Assembly: GCF_000801315.1 (NCBI RefSeq)
Contig: NZ_CP010054.1
Span: forward strand, 1,116,001-1,180,000
Length of the DNA stretch: 64,000 bases
Direction of reading: 5' to 3'
Source of the DNA: Hymenobacter sp. DG25B
GTDB lineage: Bacteria; Bacteroidota; Bacteroidia; Cytophagales; Hymenobacteraceae
This document shows positions 1-7,469 of the stretch, in pieces. Each line of letters starts with the position of its first letter. The first letter of the stretch is position 1. The position numbers and the translations under genes were made by a program. The notes beneath the pieces were generated by a model. That model was not told the DNA's origin. It worked only from the letters and a program-made list of their open reading frames with translations, and did not search any database.

Positions 1-217
1 GCCCGCTCAGCAGCACCGATATAATTTCCATGTTACTGTGCGCGTGCAGGCCAAAGCCACCCCCGCGCTGCACAAAGTCATCATTAAACACCCGCAGCAG
101 GCCAAAGCCGCTGCGTTCGGGGTTGTAGTAGTTGCTGAAGGAGAGCGAGAAGTTGCTCTGCAACCAGCCAATGTCCTTCAGGCCCCGGTCAGCGGCGCGA
201 ATGATGTGGTAGTTCAT
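1..217 (-). CDS. Pirin family protein (5' part only, runs off the window)
   Basis: The N-terminal 72 codons read from an ATG at 217 towards the window edge. They begin MNYHIIRAADRG and contain F-N-D-D, then G-x-H-x-H-S-N-M-E-I-I-S. This matches the pirin cupin domain, where the histidines and glutamate bind the metal. It is similar to the complete pirin at 972-1685, so the region holds two pirins flanking a nitroreductase on one strand. The C-terminal part lies outside the window, so length and integrity cannot be judged. Family members act as quercetinases or redox-responsive regulators; the substrate here is unknown. Confidence 0.8.
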   Translation of the reverse strand, partial: MNYHIIRAADRGLKDIGWLQSNFSLSFSNYYNPERSGFGLLRVFNDDFVQRGGGFGLHAHSNMEIISVLLSG

Positions 218-308
218 AGTAGGCAGTGGTAGAAGTAAAGCAGAGCGCCCTGGCAAACGAAGTCGGCACAGGACGCTTTTTCTTCAGCTGGGCTGAGAGG
301 GAAGAACC

Positions 309-881
309 TTATAAATGCTCGTGGAAGGCAATTTCATTGACGGCCTTGCGCTGACGGCCGGCCTTTTCGCGGCTCAGGAAGGGTTCGTCCAGCAGTTCGG
401 CCTCGCCCAGGTAGCCCAGCGCAATAAACACCACCGGCTGCAGCGTAGCAGGCAGGTTGAAAGTCTCCCTGGTTTTGGCGGCATCGAAACCACCCATCAT
501 ATGGCCGTGCAGGCCCAGGGCAGTGGCTTCCAGCAGCAGGTTGGCATTGGCGGCGCCCAAATCGTGCAGGGCCACGGTGTTGGGGCTGCCGTTTTCATAC
601 TGCGTCTCGGCCAGAGCCAGAATCAGGACCGGGGCGTTTTTGGCCCAGGGCTGGTTGCCGGGCAGCAGGCAGTCTACCATTTTCTGGAAGGTTGCCTGGT
701 CGGCGTGGTGGGCGTAGATGTAGCGCCAGGGCTGCGCGTTCATGGCGCTGGCGGCCCAGGAGGCGGCTTCAAACAGCTGGCCCATAGTTTCCGGAGCCAC
801 GGGGTAGCTGGCAAAGGAGCGGGGGCTCCAGCGCTTGCGAATCAGCTCATGAACCGGATACGTGGTGGTGGCAAGTTTCAT
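309..881 (-). CDS. Nitroreductase family FMN oxidoreductase
   Basis: A 190-residue protein of normal length for small nitroreductases. The N-terminal R-W-S-P-R-S-F motif (residues 17-23) is the FMN phosphate-binding signature. Further along are M-N-A-Q-P-W-R-Y and a late G-L-H-G-H-M-M-G-G segment typical of the fold. Members reduce nitro groups, quinones or flavins with NAD(P)H as cytosolic dimers. It lies between two pirin genes on the same strand, which suggests a small redox or electrophile-response group. The physiological substrate cannot be read from sequence. Confidence 0.88.
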   Translation of the reverse strand: MKLATTTYPVHELIRKRWSPRSFASYPVAPETMGQLFEAASWAASAMNAQPWRYIYAHHADQATFQKMVDCLLPGNQPWAKNAPVLILALAETQYENGSPNTVALHDLGAANANLLLEATALGLHGHMMGGFDAAKTRETFNLPATLQPVVFIALGYLGEAELLDEPFLSREKAGRQRKAVNEIAFHEHL

Positions 882-971
882 ATCGAGAGGGAAAAATGTC
901 TCAGGCAGCGGCCCAAAACGGAAAAATGCGGCGGCAGCCCGCCAGGAAGAAAGTAAAGCCGGAAGGTGCTG

Positions 972-1685
972 TTAGAAAGCCATGGGTACGTCCATCAACA
1001 ACAGTTGGGTGTTGCTGTCGGCCGTAATCTGCAGCTTGTCGGTTTCCCATATGCCCAGTCCGTCGCGGCGGTGCAGGGGCTGGCCGTTCACGGTAGCGCT
1101 GCCTTCCAGCACAAAAACATACACGCCATTTTCGGGGCGCTTTATAGTGTATTCCGTAGCCTGGCCGGCATCAAAATCACCCAGCTGAAACCAGGCATCC
1201 TGGTGAATCCATACGCCGGCATCGTCTGCCGAGGGCGAAACCACCTGCTGAAACTGGTTGCGGCGGTCTTCGGGGCGGAAGGTCTGCTGATCGTAGCGCG
1301 GCGTTACGTTGCGCTTATTGGGAAATACCCAGATCTGCAGAAACTTTACCTCCTGGCTGGTGCTGTGGTTTTTCTCGCTGTGCGCAATGCCCGTACCGGC
1401 GCTCATCACCTGCACATCCCCGTTCCGGATTACGGCCTGCCGGCCGGTGCTATCCTGGTGCTCCAGGTCGCCGGAAAGAGGAATGCTGATGATTTCCATG
1501 TTATCGTGGGGGTGGCGGCCAAAGCCCATGCCAGCCGCCACGGTATCATCGTTCAGTACGCGCAGGGCCCCAAAATGCACCCGGTCCGGGTTCTGGTAGC
1601 CACCGAAGCTGAAGGTATGGTAAGAGTTAAGCCAGCCGTGGCTGGCGTGGCCGCGGCTGGAAGCCGCGTGGAACACCGTTTTCAT
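972..1685 (-). CDS. Pirin family protein (YhhW-like bicupin)
   Basis: 237 residues, the usual length for the YhhW type. The first cupin carries G-R-H-P-H-D-N-M-E-I-I-S around residues 56-67, followed by a downstream G-I-A-H-S-E-K-N. These supply the His/His/His/Glu metal site. The C-terminal cupin is degenerate, as is usual. The start ATG at 1685 is supported by a -7 box (1710-1717) that gives a leader of about 20 nt. Family members bind Fe or Zn and some have quercetinase activity; the role here is inferred only at family level. Confidence 0.9.
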   Translation of the reverse strand: MKTVFHAASSRGHASHGWLNSYHTFSFGGYQNPDRVHFGALRVLNDDTVAAGMGFGRHPHDNMEIISIPLSGDLEHQDSTGRQAVIRNGDVQVMSAGTGIAHSEKNHSTSQEVKFLQIWVFPNKRNVTPRYDQQTFRPEDRRNQFQQVVSPSADDAGVWIHQDAWFQLGDFDAGQATEYTIKRPENGVYVFVLEGSATVNGQPLHRRDGLGIWETDKLQITADSNTQLLLMDVPMAF

Positions 1686-1709
1686 GATGATGCAGGTTAA
1701 AAATCAGCT

Positions 1710-1717
1710 CAAAGATA
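1710..1717 (-). promoter_or_regulatory. Putative -7 promoter box of the pirin gene
   Basis: The minus strand reads TATCTTTG, a full match to the Bacteroidota TAnnTTTG -7 consensus. It lies 25 bases upstream of the pirin start codon. No clear TTTG -33 element was identified. Confidence 0.5.
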
Positions 1718-1879
1718 TGCTATATCCGACTGATATATGTACATACATCAATTGGGGTAAAAATGTTTCCACTGACTGGGCGAATGTCCTGCTGAGCGCA
1801 GCGTAGCCGAAACGAAGGTCAGCGTAGCTAACCAACTCGCGGGCTGACATTGTTGCGAAACGAACAATTAAAAAAGAAC

Positions 1880-2175
1880 GTCATGTCGAGCATTCTGCAC
1901 ATCAAGCAGAGGATCGAGCCATATCGCGTGGGGTCGTTGCCACGGTAACTGAAGCCCCTCTCCTCATGGAGAGGGGTTGGGGGTGAGGTCCTATGAAGCG
2001 GTAGAGATGCTTCGGCTTCGCTCAGCATGACGGACATTTTCCAACAGCATCAGCACGCGAGATGGCTCGACTGCGCTCGACAGGACGGGCTATTGGGAAT
2101 ACGTTCGTTTTCCAACAAAATCAGCAGGCGAGATGCTTCGATCCTCTGCTTGATGTGCAGAATGCTCGACATGAC
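1880..2175. repeat. Long inverted repeat in a mosaic of intergenic repeats
   Basis: Positions 1880-1917 and 2138-2175 are perfect 38-base inverted copies beginning GTCATGTCGAGCATTCTGC. Between them are a short hairpin (CCCTCTCC-tcat-GGAGAGGG, about 1956-1975) and fragments shared with other gaps in this window, such as GCGGTAGAGATGCTTCGGC near 1999, also found near 18615. The surrounding gap (1686-2275) holds no credible gene. The two short ORFs inside it are mirror translations of the repeat arms. Function is unknown; it could be mRNA 3' end stabilisation or a non-autonomous mobile palindrome. Confidence 0.8.
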
Positions 2176-2275
2176 TTGTTCTTTAGAAGCTCACCATGAC
2201 GGCTCTTTTATCTTTTCTAAACCTCAGCGTCCAGTAACCTGAAAATGCCCCAAGAAGCGTAATTTTCGCTTCTGA

Positions 2276-3250
2276 ATGAGCCAGAGTACTTCTCCCGTTG
2301 TATCGCGCCTGGCGCCCACGCCCAGCGGCTACCTGCACCTGGGCAATGCCGTCAACTTTGTGCTGACGTGGCTGTTGGTGCGCCGCGCCCACGGCACGCT
2401 GCACCTGCGCATCGACGACCTGGACCGCGCCCGCCTGCGCCCGGCCTACCTGGAAAATATCTTCCGCACCATTGCCTGGCTGGGCATTGATTACGACCAC
2501 GGCCCCAGCGGCCCCGAGGACTTTGAGCGGCATTACTCCCAGCAGCACCGGTTAGCTGAATACCAGGAGCTGCTCAACCAGCTGCGCGCCGTGCCTGGGC
2601 TGCTGTATGCCTGCCGCTGTTCCCGTACCGATATTCTGCGTACTTCCGCCAACGGCCTGTACGCCGGCACCTGCCGCCCGCAGCAAGTGCCTTTTGATAC
2701 CCCGGAAACTGCCTGGCGCGCCCACATTCCCGCCCAACTGCGCATCACTTTTCCAGACCTTTGGCAAGGCCCGCTGTCAGTTCCGCTGGCCCAGGACTTG
2801 GGTGATTTTGTAGTGCGCAAAAAAGACGGTGCCGCCGCTTACCAGGTGGCCTCGCTGGCAGATGATGTACGACTGGGTACCACCCTCATTGTGCGCGGCC
2901 TGGATTTACTGCCCAGTACGGCTGCTCAGCTGTGGTTGGCGACGCAGGTGCCCGCTACGCGTGTTTTTCTGACCACGCAGTTTGTCCATCATCCGCTGCT
3001 GCCGGCCGCCGATGGGCAGAAACTGTCTAAGTCGCAGCAGCAGGCGCTGGACCGGGGTATTATGGGGGAGGCCACTAGTCCGCGGCCGGTGTATGCGGCC
3101 GTAGCGCGGCTGCTGGGGCTGCCGGAAGCGGCAGGCCAGTCGTTAGAAGCGTTGCGGGAGGCGTTTGAGGCGTCGGGCCTGCTGCCGCTGTCAGGCGCTG
3201 CAGGGAATGCGCAAATCCAGGAATACCAGCCGCCAGGTGCCATCGGCTGA
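2276..3250 (+). CDS. gluQ: Glutamyl-Q tRNA(Asp) synthetase (GluRS-like)
   Basis: 324 residues, a class I aminoacyl-tRNA synthetase catalytic core without the GluRS anticodon-binding domain. The HIGH-type motif is H21-L-G-N and the KMSKS-type motif is K-L-S-K-S at 249-253. The zinc ligands of the GluQRS family are present as C113-x-C115 and Y129-x3-C133. The enzyme activates glutamate without tRNA and transfers it to queuosine at position 34 of tRNA(Asp). The start is set by R-L-A-P-T-P at residues 11-16, the expected N-terminal strand. A small hairpin (AGAAGCG/CGCTTCT, 2253-2273) ends two bases before the ATG. The last 60 bases overlap the convergent lipoprotein gene. Confidence 0.85.
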   Translation: MSQSTSPVVSRLAPTPSGYLHLGNAVNFVLTWLLVRRAHGTLHLRIDDLDRARLRPAYLENIFRTIAWLGIDYDHGPSGPEDFERHYSQQHRLAEYQELLNQLRAVPGLLYACRCSRTDILRTSANGLYAGTCRPQQVPFDTPETAWRAHIPAQLRITFPDLWQGPLSVPLAQDLGDFVVRKKDGAAAYQVASLADDVRLGTTLIVRGLDLLPSTAAQLWLATQVPATRVFLTTQFVHHPLLPAADGQKLSKSQQQALDRGIMGEATSPRPVYAAVARLLGLPEAAGQSLEALREAFEASGLLPLSGAAGNAQIQEYQPPGAIG

Positions 3251-3865
3251 CCTGGCAAAGTGGAATTTGAAGCTGAAGCGGGTTTGCAGGATAGTGCGCG
3301 TGGCGCGGGCCTGCGCCGCCTTTCCCGCGGCGGCCGTACCGCCCACCACGGTAGCATACGGCCATACATCCAGGCGGTGAAAATCGGTGGCCGCACTCAC
3401 AAAGCACCCCTCCCGCGTGAAACCCGAAGTAGAATCGGTCTGCTGGCCACAGTCGAATTTGGGCAGCTGCTTTACCGCAACGGGCGCCGTGCAAGACATG
3501 AGCTGATCAGCCAGGGAGAAAATCGGTAAGCTTTGGTAGTCGCGGCGGAAGTTGCGCACGTGGGCTACGTGCGTTACGCGGGGCATGGCGCCCGGCTGCT
3601 CCAGCACCCAAAGCCCCACGGCAGGGTCCAGGAGGCGCTGCAGGGCCAGCGTATCGTGCGCCCGAATGGCGTGGTCAAACTGCTGCCAGGCGGCCAGCAG
3701 CGTGGTATCAGGGGAGGGGGCCGTTGACGGGGTGATTTCTGCTTTGGGTGCTTGAGCAGTGGCGGCTGGCGGCGTGTTGGCGCTTTCGTTTGGGTTAGAT
3801 TGGCAACTGGCCAACCCAAGCGCTATACTCAAAAGTGGCAGACAAATGCAAGAAAAGCGGCCCAT
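3191..3865 (-). CDS. Uncharacterised lipoprotein
   Basis: 224 residues. A hydrophobic signal ends in G-L-A-S-C (Cys21), a lipobox, followed by an Ala/Pro/Thr-rich linker to about residue 50. The folded part (about 57-224) looks like a small NTF2-like or DUF4440-type domain (A-W-Q-Q-F-D-H-A-I-R-A-H-D near its start), but this is a weak resemblance. Four cysteines in the mature part could form disulfides. It starts 11 bases after the endonuclease V stop and probably shares its transcript. Its 3' end overlaps gluQ by 60 bases in the convergent direction. No function is assigned. Confidence 0.75.
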   Translation of the reverse strand: MGRFSCICLPLLSIALGLASCQSNPNESANTPPAATAQAPKAEITPSTAPSPDTTLLAAWQQFDHAIRAHDTLALQRLLDPAVGLWVLEQPGAMPRVTHVAHVRNFRRDYQSLPIFSLADQLMSCTAPVAVKQLPKFDCGQQTDSTSGFTREGCFVSAATDFHRLDVWPYATVVGGTAAAGKAAQARATRTILQTRFSFKFHFARSADGTWRLVFLDLRIPCSA

Positions 3866-3876
3866 AGCAAACCCTG

Positions 3877-4563
3877 TTAGCGTAGTTCCTTTTTAAATTC
3901 CTCGGCCCAGTAGTCGGCCAGGCGGGTAGGCTCCGGGAGCTTGTAGCCGCGCAGGCAGGCCAGCGTGAGGCGCGTGGCCGTGGCCTGGTCGCAGCGGTGG
4001 CCGGGGCTCACAAACAGCGGATTTACCTTGTCCTTGCTACGGATGACTTCGCCCAGTAGCTCCCCGCTTTTATCGGTGAGCGGAGAAATACTGCCCTTTG
4101 TAATATCGGGCTCGGTGTAGGTGCCGGTGAGCTTTTGTTTAGCCACCCCGAAGGTGGGTTTATTGAGCAACACGCCCAGATGGGCGGCAATACCCATGCG
4201 GCGCGGGTGCGCAATGCCATGGCCATCTACCATAATTACATCGGGCTTCTGGTGCAGCTTGGCGTAGGCTTTCAGCAGGTTGGGCGCTTCGCGAAAGGAA
4301 AGGAAACCGGGCACGTAAGGCATTTCCACCACCTCCGTATTCCAGACCTTTTCCACCACTTCCAGCGACGGGTATTGCAGGAGCACAAACACCGAGAGAA
4401 TGGTGCTCGTCGTGGGAAAGGAAGAGTCGCAGCCGGCAATGAACTGCGGCTCCCGGGCCAGCGGCTCCAGGCGCACCTGGGCGCGCATAGTTTCCTGCAG
4501 CTGGGTCAGGTCCCGGACAAGGAGAGGGTCGACGGGCGGATGGGCGGGACGGTAATAGGCCAT
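3877..4563 (-). CDS. nfi: Endonuclease V (deoxyinosine 3' endonuclease)
   Basis: 228 residues, close to the 223 of E. coli Nfi. Family blocks are A-G-C-D-S-S-F (first catalytic Asp), P-Y-V-P-G-F-L-S-F-R-E, V-D-G-H-G-I-A-H-P-R-R (second catalytic Asp and the conserved HPRR), and G-V-A-K-Q-K-L-T-G. The enzyme nicks DNA at the second phosphodiester 3' of deoxyinosine and repairs deaminated adenine. I chose the ATG at 4563 because the in-frame extension to 4728 runs through a strong hairpin and into the acyltransferase gene and has no family similarity. A lipoprotein gene follows 11 bases downstream. Confidence 0.93.
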   Translation of the reverse strand: MAYYRPAHPPVDPLLVRDLTQLQETMRAQVRLEPLAREPQFIAGCDSSFPTTSTILSVFVLLQYPSLEVVEKVWNTEVVEMPYVPGFLSFREAPNLLKAYAKLHQKPDVIMVDGHGIAHPRRMGIAAHLGVLLNKPTFGVAKQKLTGTYTEPDITKGSISPLTDKSGELLGEVIRSKDKVNPLFVSPGHRCDQATATRLTLACLRGYKLPEPTRLADYWAEEFKKELR

Positions 4564-4596
4564 AAGGATAGAGAGTAGTTGCCCTGTTATACGACG

Positions 4597-4630
4597 AACG
4601 GGCCGGTGGTTGCGCAACCACCGGCCCGTT
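4597..4630 (-). terminator. Perfect 17 bp palindrome, probable terminator of the acyltransferase gene
   Basis: The sequence is symmetrical around GC/GC with arms AACGGGCCGGTGGTTGC and its exact complement. It lies 20 bases past the acyltransferase stop and before the nfi start. The oligo-T run is weak, so termination is inferred from position and stability. Confidence 0.6.
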
Positions 4631-4649
4631 TGGGCTGAAAGCATACCCG

Positions 4650-5804
4650 CTAAGCAGTAGTAGGTAGGCTGGCCGTCTGGAGAATCTGCTGGCGTTTGCC
4701 TGCCTGTTCCAGGCGTCCGATAAGCCATTTGCCGGCCTGCATGCCAGGCTTTTCAATCAGGTAATAAGTGAGAGTAGCTACTACTGTTGCCAACAGCAGC
4801 AGCAGCAGGTAGCGAAGTGCGTAGTTAAGTATTGCCCCTCGCTCGCCTGCTACCGCTGTCAGATCCATAATGCCCCAATACTGCATGGCATGCAGCACGG
4901 CAAAGTGTGTGAGATACAGGCTGTAGCTGATGCGGCCAATGTATTCGGTGGCGCCGTTTACCAGCCAGCGGGTGGGCATGTGCGCCAGTGCATAAGCCAG
5001 CATCACAAACGCTACCCCAAAAATCAGGTAGGAGGGAACCAGATTACCCAGTAGCAGGCTGGCGAGCAGCAGGGCGGTACCAATGAGCAGCGCCGCTGGC
5101 CGAAAGGCCAGCGCGCTGCCTGCTACAGGTGGGCGCAGCAGAAAAAACAGCACAATGCCCATAGCAAATATCGGTAGCTGCGTAGGGAAGGCCATAAACA
5201 GGAAGTTTGACCATAATTCGGCATTCGTAATCAGGGGCCTGTTTGCCAGCACTACATTGAAGGCCACGGCACCCGCCAGCGTAACCCCCAGCAGCCATAA
5301 GGCTCTTTTCCCAGTAGTAACCACCCGAAATAGTACGGGCACCAACAGGTAAAACAGCATTTCTACTGCAATAGACCAGCCCCCGGGCACAATACTGTTA
5401 ATCCAATAAGGATTTATACCGTTGGTGAAGGTAATGGTGGCTATAATGCCTGCCAGGGTAATACCCGGGGCATCGCCCAGCCAATAGCGGGGCCCCCAGC
5501 CATCCTGCCACAGATAATAGAGGATAGCGCAGTAAAACAGCGGCGCAATGCGAAAAAAACGTCTTAGAAAAAAGTTAAGGGTAGCAAACCGCTCGGCCTT
5601 ACTGCGGCCGCTCATAGATAAAAAGAGCGTGAGGGCGCTCATTATATAGAATAATTGTACCCCACGTGCGCCTAAAGCGGCTGCCCCTGCCAGCGAGCTA
5701 TGGGCTGGCAGAGAAGTGCCGAATTCAGCACAATGTACCGCCAGCACCGCCAGCACGGCTACCCCACGTAGCGCATCGATATACGCATATTTTTTAGTCT
5801 CCAT
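4650..5804 (-). CDS. Acyltransferase-3 family integral membrane protein
   Basis: About 384 residues with ten or so hydrophobic helices. The N-terminal I-D-A-L-R-G...V-H-C segment gives the R-x10-H motif (R13, H24) that is diagnostic and essential in acyltransferase-3 (OafA/NodX-type) proteins. These inner-membrane enzymes move acetyl or other acyl groups onto sugars of surface polysaccharides or other extracytoplasmic acceptors. There is no C-terminal SGNH domain. I start at the ATG at 5804 (METKKYAYIDALRG); an ATG at 5819 is also possible. No glycan biosynthesis genes adjoin it, so the acceptor is unknown. Confidence 0.88.
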   Translation of the reverse strand: METKKYAYIDALRGVAVLAVLAVHCAEFGTSLPAHSSLAGAAALGARGVQLFYIMSALTLFLSMSGRSKAERFATLNFFLRRFFRIAPLFYCAILYYLWQDGWGPRYWLGDAPGITLAGIIATITFTNGINPYWINSIVPGGWSIAVEMLFYLLVPVLFRVVTTGKRALWLLGVTLAGAVAFNVVLANRPLITNAELWSNFLFMAFPTQLPIFAMGIVLFFLLRPPVAGSALAFRPAALLIGTALLLASLLLGNLVPSYLIFGVAFVMLAYALAHMPTRWLVNGATEYIGRISYSLYLTHFAVLHAMQYWGIMDLTAVAGERGAILNYALRYLLLLLLATVVATLTYYLIEKPGMQAGKWLIGRLEQAGKRQQILQTASLPTTA

Positions 5805-6140
5805 AAGTGTATGTACCAATAATTGCTAGCCTATCAGGAGGGGAGAAGTCTTTACGGAAAGTATCAATAATATTGAATAATTCCGTAATTAATTTTAATA
5901 TAACTAATATAAACTAGATGCTCCCTGTCTATCGAAAGCCGTTGCCCCGCTTTAGGAATACCTGATCATCCTGCACGGCATGAAACGAGCCCCAGGCTCG
6001 TGGCAGCATTGGCATTATTGCTCTGGATGAGACAGATAGAATGCCACGGGCCGCGTGCCGTGGTTACACCACCGGTACAGCCACATCTATACCAGCAGTA
6101 TGGTCCGGGCGCAGACCAACCCCACTTGCGTAGGTTGCGT

Positions 6141-6164
6141 TAGGGTATAGCTACTTATACCCTA
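6141..6164 (+). promoter_or_regulatory. Inverted repeat upstream of the DUF1990 pair
   Basis: Perfect 9-base arms TAGGGTATA and TATACCCTA are separated by 6 bases and end 18 bases before the start codon at 6183. This could be a repressor operator or a translation-controlling RNA hairpin. The rest of the gap (5805-6140) shows an AT-rich segment around 5860-5920 but no gene or other clear signal. Confidence 0.4.
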
Positions 6165-6182
6165 CGATATATCTGGCCCACC

Positions 6183-6743
6183 ATGAACGAATCAGAACAG
6201 CCTGCATCCGTGGGCAGCGGCCCCTTGCTGGAACGCCGCTATTATATAGATATGGAAGGCGCCACGCTGACGGCCGACGAGCTGCTGCGCCGCGTGCAGT
6301 GCGATGTGCCCTATTTCTCCCCCGATTTACTGGCCGAGTTTGAAAAGCGCAAAGGCACTTCGGACTGTCTGCAGAAGGGCGACGAATTCTCCATCAAAAT
6401 TCTGGGCCCCTGGAACGGCACCGTGCGCGTGACGCGCATTGAAAAGACCTATTTTGAGTTTGTCACGCTGGAAGGCCACCCGGAGGCGGGCCGCATCCGC
6501 TTTTCGGTGCGCCGCCGGGCGGGCGGGAAGCTGCGCTTTGAAATTCACTCCTGGGCCCGCTCCCGCGACGGCCTCGTGTCTTTTGCCTACGATACGCTGG
6601 GGGTGGGCAAGCGCGTGCAGGAAAACACCTGGCGCATATTCTGTGAACGGGTAGCCGAGGCCAGCGGCGGCCAGGCGCTGGGGCCGGTTATCATTGAAAC
6701 CATAGACCACGACCATGCCAAGCACGACGTTAAACAGGGCTGA
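6183..6743 (+). CDS. DUF1990 family protein, first of a tandem pair
   Basis: 186 residues without a signal peptide or membrane helix. The C-terminal part has the family pattern: F-V-T-L-E-G-H-P-E-A-G-R-I-R-F-S-V, then F-E-I-H-S-W-A-R-S and a final G-V-G-K-R-x-Q-E-x-x-W segment. DUF1990 has no established biochemical function. The next gene is a second member that starts 29 bases before this one ends, in another frame, so the two are probably translationally coupled and may act together. Confidence 0.75.
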   Translation: MNESEQPASVGSGPLLERRYYIDMEGATLTADELLRRVQCDVPYFSPDLLAEFEKRKGTSDCLQKGDEFSIKILGPWNGTVRVTRIEKTYFEFVTLEGHPEAGRIRFSVRRRAGGKLRFEIHSWARSRDGLVSFAYDTLGVGKRVQENTWRIFCERVAEASGGQALGPVIIETIDHDHAKHDVKQG

Positions 6744-7458
6744 GACGCCGCCGCTCTGGAAACAGTATCGGCCCCGGCTGGAAGCCTACGAGCAGGCAAA
6801 AGTCAACTTCGACCTGACTGCCACCAACGAGTACACTGCCGAAAACGGCTGGCGCGTGGATGACTACGAAATAGAGCTGCCGCCCGAAACGCCTGGCCCA
6901 CCCCTGGAGCACGGCAGCTGGGCCGCCGCCTGCGAAGTGCTGCGCCGCTACTCCTTCCCACCCCCCGGCCTGATTACCGGCATTTTTGTGCCTGACCAGC
7001 CCCTGGAAAAGCGCCTGATGGTGCTACGCGGCCGTTTCCTGTTCTTTACCTTCTGGTTTGGCGTGCGCATTGGGGGCGTAACCGATGAAAAACGGGCTTC
7101 TCCCGAAGGCGAGGAGCAGGTGTGGGGCTACAACTACCGCACGCTGGAAGGCCATTTTGAGCGCGGCCAGATTGATTTTACCGTGCACAAGTTCCTGGCT
7201 ACGGGCCGCGTGGTATTCCGCATTCATGCCTTCTCGCAGGTGGGCAAAATCAGCAACCCGTTTTACTGGCTGGGCTTTAAGCTGTTTGGGCGCATGCTGC
7301 AGCGCCGTTTCGCGCATCAGTCGCTAAAACGGCTGCACGCGCAGGTGGAGGAAATGCTGCGCACCGGCCACACGGCACCACCCGCCGCGGCTGCCCCGCC
7401 CGTAGAAGTAGCAGAAACCAGCAAAGGGGCGAAGGAGCAATTAAAGAAAGCCCAGTAG
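6715..7458 (+). CDS. DUF1990 family protein, second of a tandem pair
   Basis: 247 residues. It shares the block Y-R-T-L-E-G-H-F-E-R-G-Q-I-D-F-T-V followed by V-F-R-I-H-A-F-S with its upstream neighbour. It has an extra N-terminal region of about 75 residues and an Ala/Pro/Lys-rich tail. The F-L-F-F-T-F-W-F-G stretch (about 103-111) is hydrophobic but short. The start overlaps the upstream gene by 29 bases. Its end is 11 bases from the convergent glycosyltransferase gene. Function unknown. Confidence 0.72.
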   Translation: MPSTTLNRAETPPLWKQYRPRLEAYEQAKVNFDLTATNEYTAENGWRVDDYEIELPPETPGPPLEHGSWAAACEVLRRYSFPPPGLITGIFVPDQPLEKRLMVLRGRFLFFTFWFGVRIGGVTDEKRASPEGEEQVWGYNYRTLEGHFERGQIDFTVHKFLATGRVVFRIHAFSQVGKISNPFYWLGFKLFGRMLQRRFAHQSLKRLHAQVEEMLRTGHTAPPAAAAPPVEVAETSKGAKEQLKKAQ

Positions 7459-7469
7459 TGAGCCGCCGG

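Noticed and set aside
1828..2242. Two short ORFs of about 70 codons on opposite strands
   Set aside because: Both are translations of the 38-base inverted repeat arms (shared I-L-C-L-M-C-R-M-L-D-M segment), so they mirror one another and are not genes.
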